From Anaeramoeba flamelloides (lineage: Eukaryota > Metamonada > Anaeramoebidae), in contig JANTQA010000019.1 in the NCBI GenBank assembly GCA_027625915.1, positions 1,059,001 to 1,123,000 on the forward strand: a stretch of 64,000 nucleotides of DNA. Direction: 5' to 3'. The stretch's first letter is position 1; every line of letters begins with the position of its first letter. The position numbers were made by a program, and so were the translations under genes. Shown here piece by piece: positions 53,598 through 64,000 of the stretch. The notes beneath the pieces were generated by a model, which was not told the origin of the DNA, did not search any database, and worked only from the letters and a program-made list of their open reading frames with translations.

Positions 53598-55512
53598 TTG
53601 AAAATTTAAAAACAATTAAAAGAGATGATTTTTTGAAAAAAATGTCTCAAAATGAGTCAAATTCATCCCTTTTCAATTTGAAAGAATATTTAAAATATTT
53701 ACTTTCTCTGTTGTGAAGATTTGATGGTTTGTGATATGAATTTTCTCCAATCTTAAAAAAGAACAATTTATTTAGGTGGGTTTCTGTTTCTTAAGGTTGT
53801 AATTTTTGAAAACTTTTCAAAAAAATTAAACTTTTATACTTGTTTGTAAGAGAATAATATTTTTTTCAAAAAATGAAAATGATAAAATATACATTATAAT
53901 AATTGATACCTTATAAATTTTGTGATTTGATTTGTTTTAAAATAATTAGAAATACAATAAAAAAATTTATTTTTATATAGTGAAAAAAATAACTAACATA
54001 AAAAAAAAATCCCTGGTAAGATTTTTAATTGTGAATATTAGTAATATTTGCTGTAATTTTTTTTTTTTAAAATCAAATCCTTTTTTTAAGAATCAAATTT
54101 TTAAATTTATAGCATATTAACTTATTAGAATGATGGTTAATTAAATTTAACTTGTTCTACACACCATTCAATCAATCAAAAACAAGTAGAAAATTATCAT
54201 TTTCCAAATTCTAGTAAACCTCTATACAATTGGAGTTTTTTTCCAAAAAAAGTTGATTGGCTTAGACTTATCAAACAATTACTTGGGTTTCCTATAGACA
54301 CATTACTTTAATGAACTTTTGGTAGGTTTATTACAAGCTTCATAAAATATTTGGTTGGTTATAAAAGGATTTAATGTTAATTCGACAGGAATTATTCAAC
54401 AATTTTGGGTATATTAACAATTAAAAATCTTATATGAGATTTTTTTTTATGTCTGGTATCTTTTTCACTACTACAATTGAAATTCTAAAAAATTTTCTAT
54501 AAAAATATTATCAAGGAGAAGGACTTGGTATTTGACAAGGAGATAACTTTTCGCAGATTTAATTTGCTCACATTTCTCATTTTCTTTTATGAACAATTGT
54601 ACCCCTAACCCCAATTAAAAGCAAATATTGTTCGTTTTTTTTTATCTTTTTTTTAAATTAACTTTTTTTGGGATATCTTTAAGTTATAGTTTTGAACCAA
54701 GTATTCGTATAGGTTTGAATAGTAATCATTTTTATATTTCAGTGAACCTGTTGTATGTGGTTTTTTTGAAAAAGGAGATTGAAAAAAAATGACAAAAAAA
54801 TGAACATTTTTTGCTATTCTACAGAGACTAGGGCTGAGGCAAATCATTGTCAAATGTTTTCAGATGATTTAATCCTAATTCTATAGAGAAATAAAATCCA
54901 ATTAAATCAGAAATTAAATTCAATATAGAAAATTATTATTCAATTTGGATAAAAACAGAATTAAGAGAAAAAAATGATATCAAAAGATTTAATAAAAATA
55001 AAATATTTGGGTACTTTTTTTGGGAATAATTTCAGATAAAGTTTATAATTTAAAAAAAAAACTAAAGATACTTTAATAACTGTAAATAATTATCCAATAA
55101 CAATTCTCTGAGCAAATCTTTAAAAATAAAATTGATTTAATTCTTTTTTTTTAGAATTAGTAAATTTTCATATGAGTTAGAAATATATAATAATGAAATA
55201 AAAACTTGTAATTAATTCAATAAACAGGTTAAAATAGGTATTAGTGAAATATGCAAAATAAACAGAAATATAAAAATTCTTATTTATAAAAAAGAATTGA
55301 AAATTGAAAATATGATAATGTCATATAAAATATATTATATAAAATCAAGAATAAAATAAAAAATTCAAATCTTCCTTATCTTTGAAAAATGGATAAAAGT
55401 TAACCATTGAATAAATAATAAAATAAATGGGCTTCAAAATATTAAATTGTACTAAAAAAATAGAAATCTTGAAGTTTAAATAAAATGAGTAATTGAATTC
55501 CAAAAGTTGAAA

Positions 55513-56300
55513 GTGTTGTTAGGTTTTTTTTAATTTAAGAAATAAAAAGAAAATTTGCGAAATTTTCAGTTTATTTCTTGAATTAAAAAAAACCTAGACA
55601 CTTTTCATTATGTTTGCCGGAAAAGGGAGGGGGTGGTATTTTTCTCTATTATTGTGGATTCTGGTAAAGAACAATTATAAACTAAAATTCAAAATTTTCC
55701 ACACAGCTAAAAATTTCCAAACAATCACAATAATACAATTTCATTGAAATTGGAGATAATTTTGATTTTTGTAAAATATGAAAATCATTTTTTCATCTTT
55801 TAGTTTTTCTTTTCATTACATTGTTTGAATTACGTAATTTGTTTCGTTGGATCAAATTTTTTTTGAACAATTAATATTATGGTTAAAGTCAAGTTGATTC
55901 AAATAGAAGAACTCAAATAAAATTAGTTGGTAGTATCTAACCATTTGATCGATCAATAATCCTAATAGAATTTAAACAAATTTACTAATGTATTTTTTTG
56001 TTTTGCTCTCTCCAAAATTTTTGACACGCCCTTGATTTATTTGTATTGATAATTATTTATTTATTTATTGTTTTGTGGATATTGTAATTTATAAAGAAGG
56101 GTTAACATTTCAATTAGTGAATGGTTCTAATTTGGTAAATCTTCTTGAATTGATTAAATAAGTTTTTTTCTTCACAAATTGAATTTTGGTGTGTTAAAAA
56201 TTTTGAATTGGGGTTTATTTTATTTAATTTGAGAAATGAAAATAGAATTTATTTCTCATTTTCTTTTTATTTCTCAATTAAAAAACCTAAAGTGCTACCT
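55513..56300. mobile_element. Palindromic element inserted in the LINE and itself hosting a MITE
   Basis: The left part (55513-55600) is a palindrome with arms TTAGGTTTTTTTTAATTT and AATTAAAAAAAACCTAGACA. The right part (56213-56295) is a similar palindrome ending TTAAAAAACCTAAAGTGC. Both are the module type of clusters 1 and 2. A family B MITE lies between them. Confidence 0.55.
55685..56210 (-). mobile_element. MITE family B, copy 4
   Basis: Reverse complement of copy 2 over its full length, from AAATTCAAAATTTTCCACAC through TTGATCGATCAATAATCCTA to GTTAAAAATTTTGAATTGGG. The terminal inverted repeat is well kept. It is the innermost of three nested layers. Confidence 0.7.
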
Positions 56301-57839
56301 GGTACTAGATTACACTTGAACACACTCTGAAAAACAAATATTTTGCAATAATTAAAAATCAAAATTATTTATTTAAAACGTAAAACTATATAAGTTATCC
56401 TTCAAGTTCAACAATTCTAAAATTCAGTGTATTAAATAATTGCTAAAATAGAAAGTATTCTAACATTTATTGGTATTTTTATTGATCACAGAAAATGAAG
56501 TTTAAAGCATATAAAGAAGAAATGATAATATTGATCATTTTTTAGGTAATGTACATCCTATGAAAAAAGATATATTAATATCTCAAAAGAAATCAAAATA
56601 AATAAATTTTAATGATTTAATTTTAAACTGTGATAGTTTAAAATTTTTTCCTAATTTAATTATTGTGAAAATCGTTGATTTTATGCTTAAATTTCTTTAA
56701 GGGTATTTATAAATAAATATACTTATGGGTAACTAGAGTGTAATTCACACTTCTTCAATAATACTAATAAATAGGGAACTTTTCATTTTTTCAAATGAAA
56801 TAGAAATTTTGTATTAATTACGTAGGGAACTCAAAAGTAAAAATGGCTTTTATGTAAGAAGATTAGATCTATTACTGATGTTTACCTTAAAAATTAGTAA
56901 AAAATTTTACAGATTTTTGAGTTGTGAATACAGTTCTTTCAATAATCATGTTGATGTTTTTATTGTGTTTTTGAAATTTTTTAGGTTATTTTTTTAATAC
57001 TGATAAAATCAAAAAAAAAAGAAAATATAAATTGATCACTTTATTTGTTTGTCAATATATCTACTCAATATTTAAAACAGATTTTTACCAAGATTATTTT
57101 AATACCAATTAATTTTAATAATTTCGTTACAGTTAAAATCTTTATTCAAAAGTATTGTAAAAAAAATTATCAACTAAAAAATTATACAAAAAAATTTAGA
57201 ACTGTTTTCTGACTTTTTCAAAAACTATATTTTTGTTTATTTCTTATTTTTTCAATTTTTTTTTTTTTTTTTTTGATGGAAGAAACTTTTATTTTGTTGT
57301 TTATGAAAAACACAGTTCAGTAAAAAATTTCCTTTCCTATTTAAATAGTATTTACATAATACCATTTTTCAAGTCATATATTTTTGTTAAGGTATTTCTT
57401 TTCTGACTATCAACTTTCATCTAAAGTTTATTATTTCACTTATTATTAAGCTATGGTATGTTATTTGATTCTTTAAAAACAAATTGATTTTTTTCATTTA
57501 TCGAAGGTTATGCTATATCTGAAATGGGGATTAGATTTTCTCTTTTTGTTAATTTTGGAAAATAAATAGATTTTTGAAACAAAACTTAAAGTCTTGAATT
57601 CATAACTGTAATTTTTTTTTTATTCAGAGATTTCTAAACAATATTCCAAAAATTGGGACACGGTTTAAAAAAGTTGAAAGAATAACAATAATACACTTTG
57701 AATTCAATTTGAAAAGAATTTTGATTTACAAAATATTTCATTTTTTGTCTTTTTTTTTTTGTTTTCATTTCCTTTTTTGCAGTTACAGAATATATTTCGT
57801 TAGATTTGGAATTTTTTTTCAATGGTTGATAAAGGGTTA

Positions 57840-57965
57840 GTGTTGAGTTTGTTTAATTAGCACAACCACGTACAATTGGTAGATGGTATCTTATCATTTG
57901 ATCGATCAACAATTGTTGGTGAAATTTCAACAAATTAACTAATACATTTTTGGTTCCACTCGTTT
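57840..57965 (-). mobile_element. Diverged fragment of MITE family B
   Basis: Shows ATTGGTAGATGGTATCTTAT then CATTTGATCGATCAACAATT and ACTAATACATTTTTGGTT, matching the middle of copy 4 in the same orientation. The ends are not recognisable. Confidence 0.4.
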
Positions 57966-58027
57966 CATTATTTTGTACACATAAATTTTTATTTTTTGTT
58001 TTATATTTTTTTTCGGCTAGTAGTATT

Positions 58028-58343
58028 GAATGTCAAAAAGTGTCGAAGCTATTAATACTAATTATTTTTTAAAAATTGTCAAAAACCCGTTTTTTAAGGG
58101 TGGTGAAATGGAAAAATGTTACACCCTCAACCACTTGTCCTGAGTTAGATTTGAACCATGAGTAGTTTTTTTCTAAAAAAGTAGACATTTTAACCTAAAT
58201 TCCCACTTACCTACCCTAACATCCAATTCGAAGCGCCTTAACCTACCCAAACACACTTAAACACCCCCCTACGTACCCAAAAACCAACCAAAATCGTTTC
58301 GATTTTTTCGACATTTTTCGACATTCGACACTTTTCGACATTG
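58028..58343. mobile_element. MITE-like element family F, copy 2
   Basis: 316 bp with inverted ends: left GAATGTCAAAAAGTGTCGAA, right complement CAATGTCGAAAAGTGTCGAA. Sub-terminal TTCGACA units repeat on the right. The interior matches copy 1 at 3481-3762 and has an unusually C-rich stretch (58200-58300, ACCTACCCAAACACAC-like). Confidence 0.55.
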
Positions 58344-58461
58344 AAAAATACATACCATTTTTTTCTTTTATTTTAATTAAAGTGATTACTTATAAAAACA
58401 AAAATACTATGTAACTTAAAAGTTATTGTAATTATTACGTCTTGGAAAGATATAAAAAAAA

Positions 58462-58465
<4 letters not shown>

Positions 58466-58529
<64 letters not shown>

Positions 58530-58549
58530 TTTTTTTTTTTTTTTTTTTA
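58466..58549. repeat. Long T homopolymer (~80 bp)
   Basis: An almost uninterrupted T-run broken by one A near 58528, preceded by an A-run. It lies 3' of the PH-like repeat gene. The length may be unreliable in assembly. Confidence 0.75.
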
Positions 58550-58938
58550 TAAAAAATATAAAAATTATTTTTTATTTTTTTTTTTTTTACTTTGATAACT
58601 TTTTTTGAATATTATTTCCGAATAAATATTTATTTTTTTATTGATACTTTCTTCATCCCTTTCTATATTATGTTGTATTTTTACTACATTTCCACAATCA
58701 ATAAATTAGAAAAAATTAACAGATATTTTGTAATCTGTAATAAAATAAATTCGAAAAAACAATTATCAAAAAATGGGATTTATAATAAAATTTAATAATC
58801 TTTGATTTTTTTTTTTTTAATATTGAGAAAAAATCAATTAAAAATAAAATTATTTGATTTTAAATGAATATGAATGAATAATAATATATAAATTAAAAAT
58901 AAAAATAAAAATAAAAAAATAATCAAAAATAAAAAAAA

Positions 58939-61900
58939 TTAATCATATCTTGCTTGGAAAGCGAGTTCTGTAAAATAGGTTTGGTCTTCAATAGAATGAA
59001 ATTGGAAAATAAAAATGTTATTTTCATCTAAAGTTAATTTAGTGAGTTTCTCTAAACCATTTTTTGAAAACAATTTCACTGATTTACTAATTATTTCTTC
59101 AATAACTGATTGGTCTTGTAGTTCAATAAATAATTTTCCATTTTCAATCCAAATTTTAGTTTCAAAATCAATAGGAATTTCGTATTTTGATGATTTTTTA
59201 ATATTTACTTGGAACTTATTATTAAGTTGTTTTTCATTTTCAGAACCAGAATCAGAATTGGAATTGGAATCGGAAACAGAGCTAGAGCTAGAGCCAGAGC
59301 CAGAACCAGAACCCGAACCCAAGCCCAAACCGGAGCTGGAATCAGTGCCCGAACCATAATTATCATTAGAAGCAAGATCGGAATTTTCAGAATTCGATCC
59401 AGAACCAGAAGATTCAGAATAAGAATTAGGGCTGTATTCAGTACCAGAATTATTACTTTGATCGTCACTATTTTTTATTTGAGTAAGTTCTTCTTTTTTC
59501 GCAATAAAATAATTCTGTATTTTTTCTTTTTCGTTTAACTGTCTGAAGGTAATTAACAAATATTTTACAGGGTTTGTTAATAATAAAACAAAGGGCTTTT
59601 TGTCATTTGAAAGTAATTTTAAATCCGAATATGGCAAATTAATGTTTTTTTCATAATCATTACTAATTATTTGGAAATGATCTGGTTTGCAAATAATTGT
59701 GGAGTCAACCGAATCTGTTGACTGTTTCGAAAATCTGCATTGGATATTAAACATGGGATATTTGATGGAAATGGCTGTTTGTAATATTTGCATGAATTGA
59801 AATTTTTCCTCAGAGGATTTAAATTTGATAATTAGAGATTCGTTTATTGCAAATTTTAAAATGATGGTTGCGGGCTTGTTCGGATCTGTTAACAATTGTA
59901 GTTTTTCATTGATCTCAATTGAAAACAACGTTTCATTATTCTCAATTGATTTTATTAAAAATGTATTATTTTTTAAATCGAAATTGGTAATCCCCGTTGT
60001 CGTTATTTGTTCATCCTGATTTTTAAATATAATTTCAAATTTCAATGATTCCCTATCTAATGATTGCCTATTGAAATAATTTGATTCTTCTTCATTTAAT
60101 TCTCGCTCGTTGCCTTCTTCTTCTCCTTCCCCCGATTCATCTTCTCCTTCTGCCGATTCATCTTCTCTGCTTTCATCCTTTGATTCTTCATGATCCGCTG
60201 TTCTGTTGTTGTCTGTGTCGGTGTCGCTGTAGTTGTCGTTGGCCTGCTCGCCCATTTCCTCATCTTCCTTTTGTTGGATTGTTAAAATACCATTTTTAAA
60301 TTTTTCAATAAAGATGTCTTTTTTATATTGCTCTGTAAATCTAAAAATATAATTAATCGGGCCAAAATTAAGTCGAAGTTTATCATCCTTTTTTGAGGAA
60401 AGTAAACTTATCTGGGTCGTGAATTTGAATGAATTCTCTTTGCCTTTTGTATCAATGACAATAATTTCATCATAATCAATAAAATATATTGTACCTTCAC
60501 CAATAACTTGATTTTTTCTTAAAAATTGTACTTCAAATTCATCTTGATCATCTATTGCAAAATCTTGCGTCTGCGAATTTGCTTTTATCGAATGATTTTT
60601 TTCCTTTGCATTTTCTTTCTCATTTTTGTCTTGAATGTTATTCTTTTCAATTTCGTCTTCTTTTTCGATTTCCTTTTCCTTTTCCTTTTCCTTTTCGATT
60701 TCTTTTTCAATTTCTATTCCCTTGCCAAGATTATTATTTTGTTTTTTTGAAAGATGATCTTCGCTAGAACTGTTGGACGAAACAGAACTAGTTGACGAAC
60801 CAGTATCAATATCCGAATCAGTACTCGGCTCTGAATTTAGATTTATTTTTTGATCGGGTCCGCTATCAGAATCAGAGGTGGGTTTCGTATTTGCTTTTTG
60901 AGGCATTTGAATTATGTTTGCTTCACTTTTTTTTATTCCATAATAAGAACCATCAAAACTAATTTTATTTTTATATTTCTTATTGAATAGATTTATAATA
61001 TTAATTGAAGGGAAGACCATTAATAAAAATGGTTTTTTATCTGTTATCTTTAATAATCGTAATACTCTTCTTTGTGATGAATGTTGATATATTTTAATTT
61101 CATCATAAGAAAAAGTTTTAATCCACGATTTTGTAGATAATATAAATTTTTGTTGATCAAAATAAATCATTCCATGTGGATACTTTTGTGGGTTTTTTTT
61201 TTCAAGTACTCTTATTAAAAAAGTTTTATTATGTGGATTCTTTTTATTAAATCTTAATAAGTTTTGATAAGTTTTTAATGGTTTTTTTTTAATTATTTTG
61301 ATTTCACTTGTTTCCAAATTTTTATTTTTTTTGTTATTATATTTAATATTATTTTTTTTTTCTTTTGTTAAACCACCTTTTTCTTTTTTAATTTCTTTTT
61401 GTTTCTGTTTTTCCAAATTTTTCTTTTTTCTTTCTTTTTCTTTTCCCTTTTCCATTTTCTTTTCCGTTTCCTTTTTCTTTTTCTTTTCCTTTTCCTTTTC
61501 TTTTCCTTTTCCCATTTTTTTTTTCTCTTGTGTTTTTTTCTTTTCCTTTTCTCTTTCCCTTTCCCTTTCCCTTTCCTTTTTGCTTTTAATGCCTCTTTCT
61601 CTTTTTTTCTCAATTTTATTACCTTTTTTTTCAATTTCTTTATTTGATTTATTAATTCCTTTTTTATGAATAATTTTAATATCTTTTAGAAACGTATCCT
61701 TATATTTAAAAAGTAAAAAATGATTTAAAAATTTTGAACAATTATTAGAATCCGAAAAGGAAAGAATAAATTCTAAAAAGGTGTTTTGTAAAATAGTAAT
61801 TTTAATATCTGTATCATTATTAAATGGGGTAGAAACTTCACATTGGGAAAGTGTCACTTTTATTGATTTATAATTATTGTTTTCTTTGGAATTATGTAAA

Positions 61901-62457
61901 TCGATATAATTACCCATAGTCATATCATTATGATAATTGATTTGATTATTGTTTTTATTATTATTATTATTATTATTATTTGAATTATTACTATTATTTC
62001 TATTAATGTTTTTGTTTTTGTTTTTATTTGGGTAGATTTTTATTTGGATTTTTTTTAGGTCCAATAAGAGAAAAACTTTTCCGATTTCCTTTTGAGAAGA
62101 ATCCATTGTTAAAATTTTAGCATAATGTAATTGTTTCGTATTTTTTTGATTTGAGTTGTTTGCAATTTTTTGATTTCTTTTTAATTTTTTTAAAAAAATT
62201 AATTTGTCTTCTCTCGAGAAAAACGAAAAAGTAATATTTTTTGAAGAGCAAAATTGTAATTTCACTATTGTTGATATCTTTGGATGTAAAATAGTTTCAC
62301 TACCATTTAATTTAAAAATTTTTTTTCTGCCAGTGGCTTTTATTATAATAATTTTCCCATTAGAAAGGGTAAAGGCGCATCTACCTAAAAATTCTTCATT
62401 AATATAGATGAATGGGAAGTTTGAATTGTTTTTATTTTGATTTTTATTAAAATATTC
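58939..62457 (-). CDS. Tandem PH-like repeat protein, C-terminal part
   Basis: The open frame runs from 62457 to TAA at 58939, about 1,170 residues. It holds six to seven units of ~90 residues with a shared pattern (F-strand, G-x-I-x-F, hydrophobic strands, a K-P-F/L-L-L block, then a helix ending in a F..F-like motif). Examples are KNPQKYPHGMIYFDQQKFIL, QVIGEGTIYFIDYDEIIVID, KKPFVLLLTNPVKYLLITFR and EDQTYFTELAFQARYD. Between units lie K/E-rich, N-rich, D/E/S-rich and S/G-rich linkers. The unit resembles a PH/GRAM-type beta sandwich with a C-terminal helix, but exact family assignment needs structure prediction. Role unknown; lipid or protein binding is an inference. It is in the same frame as the part at 62479-64000 and separated from it by two TAA codons, with no ATG near its start, so the two are probably one gene. 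Confidence 0.65.
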   Translation of the reverse strand, partial: EYFNKNQNKNNSNFPFIYINEEFLGRCAFTLSNGKIIIIKATGRKKIFKLNGSETILHPKISTIVKLQFCSSKNITFSFFSREDKLIFLKKLKRNQKIANNSNQKNTKQLHYAKILTMDSSQKEIGKVFLLLDLKKIQIKIYPNKNKNKNINRNNSNNSNNNNNNNNKNNNQINYHNDMTMGNYIDLHNSKENNNYKSIKVTLSQCEVSTPFNNDTDIKITILQNTFLEFILSFSDSNNCSKFLNHFLLFKYKDTFLKDIKIIHKKGINKSNKEIEKKGNKIEKKRERGIKSKKEREREREREKEKKKTQEKKKMGKGKEKEKEKKKKKETEKKMEKGKEKERKKKNLEKQKQKEIKKEKGGLTKEKKNNIKYNNKKNKNLETSEIKIIKKKPLKTYQNLLRFNKKNPHNKTFLIRVLEKKNPQKYPHGMIYFDQQKFILSTKSWIKTFSYDEIKIYQHSSQRRVLRLLKITDKKPFLLMVFPSINIINLFNKKYKNKISFDGSYYGIKKSEANIIQMPQKANTKPTSDSDSGPDQKINLNSEPSTDSDIDTGSSTSSVSSNSSSEDHLSKKQNNNLGKGIEIEKEIEKEKEKEKEIEKEDEIEKNNIQDKNEKENAKEKNHSIKANSQTQDFAIDDQDEFEVQFLRKNQVIGEGTIYFIDYDEIIVIDTKGKENSFKFTTQISLLSSKKDDKLRLNFGPINYIFRFTEQYKKDIFIEKFKNGILTIQQKEDEEMGEQANDNYSDTDTDNNRTADHEESKDESREDESAEGEDESGEGEEEGNERELNEEESNYFNRQSLDRESLKFEIIFKNQDEQITTTGITNFDLKNNTFLIKSIENNETLFSIEINEKLQLLTDPNKPATIILKFAINESLIIKFKSSEEKFQFMQILQTAISIKYPMFNIQCRFSKQSTDSVDSTIICKPDHFQIISNDYEKNINLPYSDLKLLSNDKKPFVLLLTNPVKYLLITFRQLNEKEKIQNYFIAKKEELTQIKNSDDQSNNSGTEYSPNSYSESSGSGSNSENSDLASNDNYGSGTDSSSGLGLGSGSGSGSGSSSSSVSDSNSNSDSGSENEKQLNNKFQVNIKKSSKYEIPIDFETKIWIENGKLFIELQDQSVIEEIISKSVKLFSKNGLEKLTKLTLDENNIFIFQFHSIEDQTYFTELAFQARYD

Positions 62458-62478
62458 TTATTGATATGTTCTTATTGT

Positions 62479-64000
62479 TTATATGTTCTTATTGAAACTT
62501 AAATAATGAATTAAATTCGTAGATTGTTTTTTTATTAATTCTTTTGGTATTGGGTTTAAATAGTTTTTTAGATAATTATTAAATAATTTATAAAATTCTT
62601 TAGAAATTTTTTCATTTTCAAATTTTAACTCAATTTCTTTTTTTTGCCCAAGCTTTAAATGGATCAGATCATCATTCGAAACCATTCTCATTTTTTTGTC
62701 AAAGGGTATTTTATAAAGGGAAGATTTGCTTTTAATTGTTAATAAATTATTTTGTAACAAAATTATTATTTTCATAACTTTTTTGTTTTTCTTCTGTACC
62801 TGATTATTATTATTATTATTATTATTAATATTATTATTATTATTCTTATTGATAGTTGTGTTTGTGTTTTCATTTTCTTCAATCTTTTTAATTAATTTAA
62901 CATTTCTAAAAACTTTATTTTGAAATTGATTTAATAAAATTAAATTCTTATTTCTTTTATTTTGGAAATCAAGAATAAAATTATTCCTCTCTTCAATATT
63001 TGTAAAGAATAAATTTATCATTTTTTTTTCATCAATAAAAAATAATAATGAAAATTTATTATTTAAATTATTATAATGATGGACATTATTATTATTTGTA
63101 TTATTCATATTTGTATAAGTATTAGTATTGTTACCAAAATATTTGTTTAAAAAGATTTGAGAATGTAAAGAATAGTTTCTAGTTAAAATAAAATTATTAG
63201 AAAAAATAATTTTGAAATTTTTTAAATTTAATTTAATTTGAATTGTATCGTTTTTATTTTCATTAAAATTATAATTATTCAAAATTTTACATTTATAATT
63301 AATTTCATTTAAATTGAAAAAATTATTTGTTGAGAAAATTTCATTTTCATTTTTAATTTTTAATTGATTTGTATAATTATTAATTTTATTTTCATACCCC
63401 TTTGGTATATTAAATATGGATTTATAATTTAAATTATTTAAGTTTTTTAATTTTTGATAAATATTATTTAATTCAATTTTAATATTATTTTGATCTAATA
63501 AGTTTTTTTTGATTGTTGTTGAATGATTAAAAATTATTTTGAATGCATTGGTATTGTTTCGTATCGCGCTATTGCTGTTCAATTTATTATAAAATATATT
63601 GTTTATTAAATCTCTTTCAATTGAAGAATTAGCACAGAATAAATATTTTTTTTTGAAATACAAATCTTGTATTAAAAAGACATTTTCTATTATTGAATGA
63701 TTGATAATTATAATTGGATGTTTTTTTTGATATTTTTGTGAATATATTAATTTGTTTTTTAATTGATTATTACAATAATTAATTTTTAATTCATTTTTAT
63801 TAAAATTTAATTCAACTTTTTTTAAATTTTTTAAATAATATATTTTAAATTTAATGCTTGGTTGCCTGTTCATTTGTTGAATTTTATTTTTTAAATAATT
63901 TATTATTTTTTGATTTTTATTATTAATAATTGGATATTTAATTGAATTTAATGTATTTGAAAAGGGTGTTCTTGGCTGGAGGTTTAAAATGTCTCCATAT
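62479..64000 (-). CDS. Tandem PH-like repeat protein, N-terminal part, runs off window
   Basis: The frame is open from the window edge (YGDILNLQPRTPF) to TAA at 62479-62481, so the true start lies beyond 64000. MNRQPSIKFK at 63873 is an internal Met or alternative start. It contains about three more diverged units (KKHPIIIINHSIIENVFLIQ, NKFSLLFFIDEKKMINLFFT, MKIIILLQNNLLTIKSKSSL) with long N-rich linkers. The end SFNKNI-TAA falls in a triplicated AATAAGAACATAT motif. A 42 bp GT-AG segment (AAG/TTTC side to AATAAG) would remove both stops and keep frame, giving one continuous protein with the part at 58939. This splice is possible but unproven, and such a short intron would be unusual. Confidence 0.6.
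   Translation of the reverse strand, partial: YGDILNLQPRTPFSNTLNSIKYPIINNKNQKIINYLKNKIQQMNRQPSIKFKIYYLKNLKKVELNFNKNELKINYCNNQLKNKLIYSQKYQKKHPIIIINHSIIENVFLIQDLYFKKKYLFCANSSIERDLINNIFYNKLNSNSAIRNNTNAFKIIFNHSTTIKKNLLDQNNIKIELNNIYQKLKNLNNLNYKSIFNIPKGYENKINNYTNQLKIKNENEIFSTNNFFNLNEINYKCKILNNYNFNENKNDTIQIKLNLKNFKIIFSNNFILTRNYSLHSQIFLNKYFGNNTNTYTNMNNTNNNNVHHYNNLNNKFSLLFFIDEKKMINLFFTNIEERNNFILDFQNKRNKNLILLNQFQNKVFRNVKLIKKIEENENTNTTINKNNNNNINNNNNNNNQVQKKNKKVMKIIILLQNNLLTIKSKSSLYKIPFDKKMRMVSNDDLIHLKLGQKKEIELKFENEKISKEFYKLFNNYLKNYLNPIPKELIKKQSTNLIHYLSFNKNI

Larger units (their letters stand above)
54853..56774 (+). mobile_element. LINE, 5'-truncated, with nested insertions
   Basis: Starts at the same RT block as the copy at 11838: TTTTCAGATGATTTAATCCT, then ATTATTCAATTTGGATAAAA and AAAATATTTGGGTAC. 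The two LINE halves (54853 to about 55510, and about 56330-56774) are separated by ~800 bp of palindromic element carrying a family B MITE. The 3' end is AGTGTAATTCACACTTCTTC with an AATAATA-rich tail. The coding frame is riddled with stops and shifts, more than in the intron copy, so it is older. Confidence 0.75.
53598..58938. other. Intergenic, nested mobile elements (5.3 kb)
   Basis: Dominated by a LINE with nested insertions (54853-56774), a diverged family B fragment near 57840-57965, a family F MITE (58028-58343) and a long T-run (about 58466-58549). I see no gene. Confidence 0.6.

Noticed and set aside
58200-58300. Internal telomeric repeat
   Set aside because: C/A-rich stretch with CCCTAAC-like words, but no regular unit; it is explained by the family F element.

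Overview
The window is very AT-rich eukaryotic DNA with widely spaced genes, GT-AG introns, long homopolymers and proteins padded with K/E-, N- and E/N/G-rich low-complexity tracts. The gene content (vWFA/alpha-kinase protein, BTB-BACK protein, RasGEF with a LisH-like motif, UFD4/TRIP12-type HECT ligase, Man1/Src1-type nuclear membrane protein) fits a free-living amoeboid protist. The style resembles Anaeramoeba or dictyostelid-like genomes, but the sequence alone does not fix the species. Conserved protein ends fall exactly on TAA or TGA, so the standard code is used.

Layout. 1-4122: repeats only. 4123-5172 (+): MSC-domain inner nuclear membrane protein. 7985-18125 (+): a UFD4/TRIP12-like HECT E3 ligase gene with a 4.7 kb repeat-filled intron and several frame breaks, probably a decaying gene. 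18.1-21.7 kb: LINE 3' ends and two copies of a ~520 bp MITE. 21744-24506 (-): coiled coil, vWFA-like and alpha-kinase-like protein whose catalytic residues appear lost. 24.5-30.4 kb: repeats, including a clean 198 bp MITE. 30381-33308 (-): BTB-BACK protein with an amidotransferase-like fold. 35645-36478 (-): bacterial-type peptidoglycan-binding plus L,D-transpeptidase protein. 41206-47278 (-): RasGEF of three exons with a 3,976 bp repeat-filled intron. 47.3-52.5 kb: palindromic repeat cluster and other repeats. 52469-53597 (-): CAP-Gly coiled-coil protein of two exons. 53.6-58.9 kb: a LINE with nested insertions and a MITE. 58939-64000 (-): a very large protein of tandem PH-like repeats, running off the right edge.

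The genes do not form an operon or an obvious pathway. They cover ordinary eukaryotic signalling, cytoskeletal and nuclear-envelope roles. The more unusual parts are the probable pseudo-alpha-kinase, the bacterial cell-wall enzyme in a eukaryotic context, the two giant introns whose exon phases still join precisely, and at least seven dispersed non-coding repeat families. Those families include near-perfect palindromes and a LINE family with a conserved 3'-terminal hairpin.
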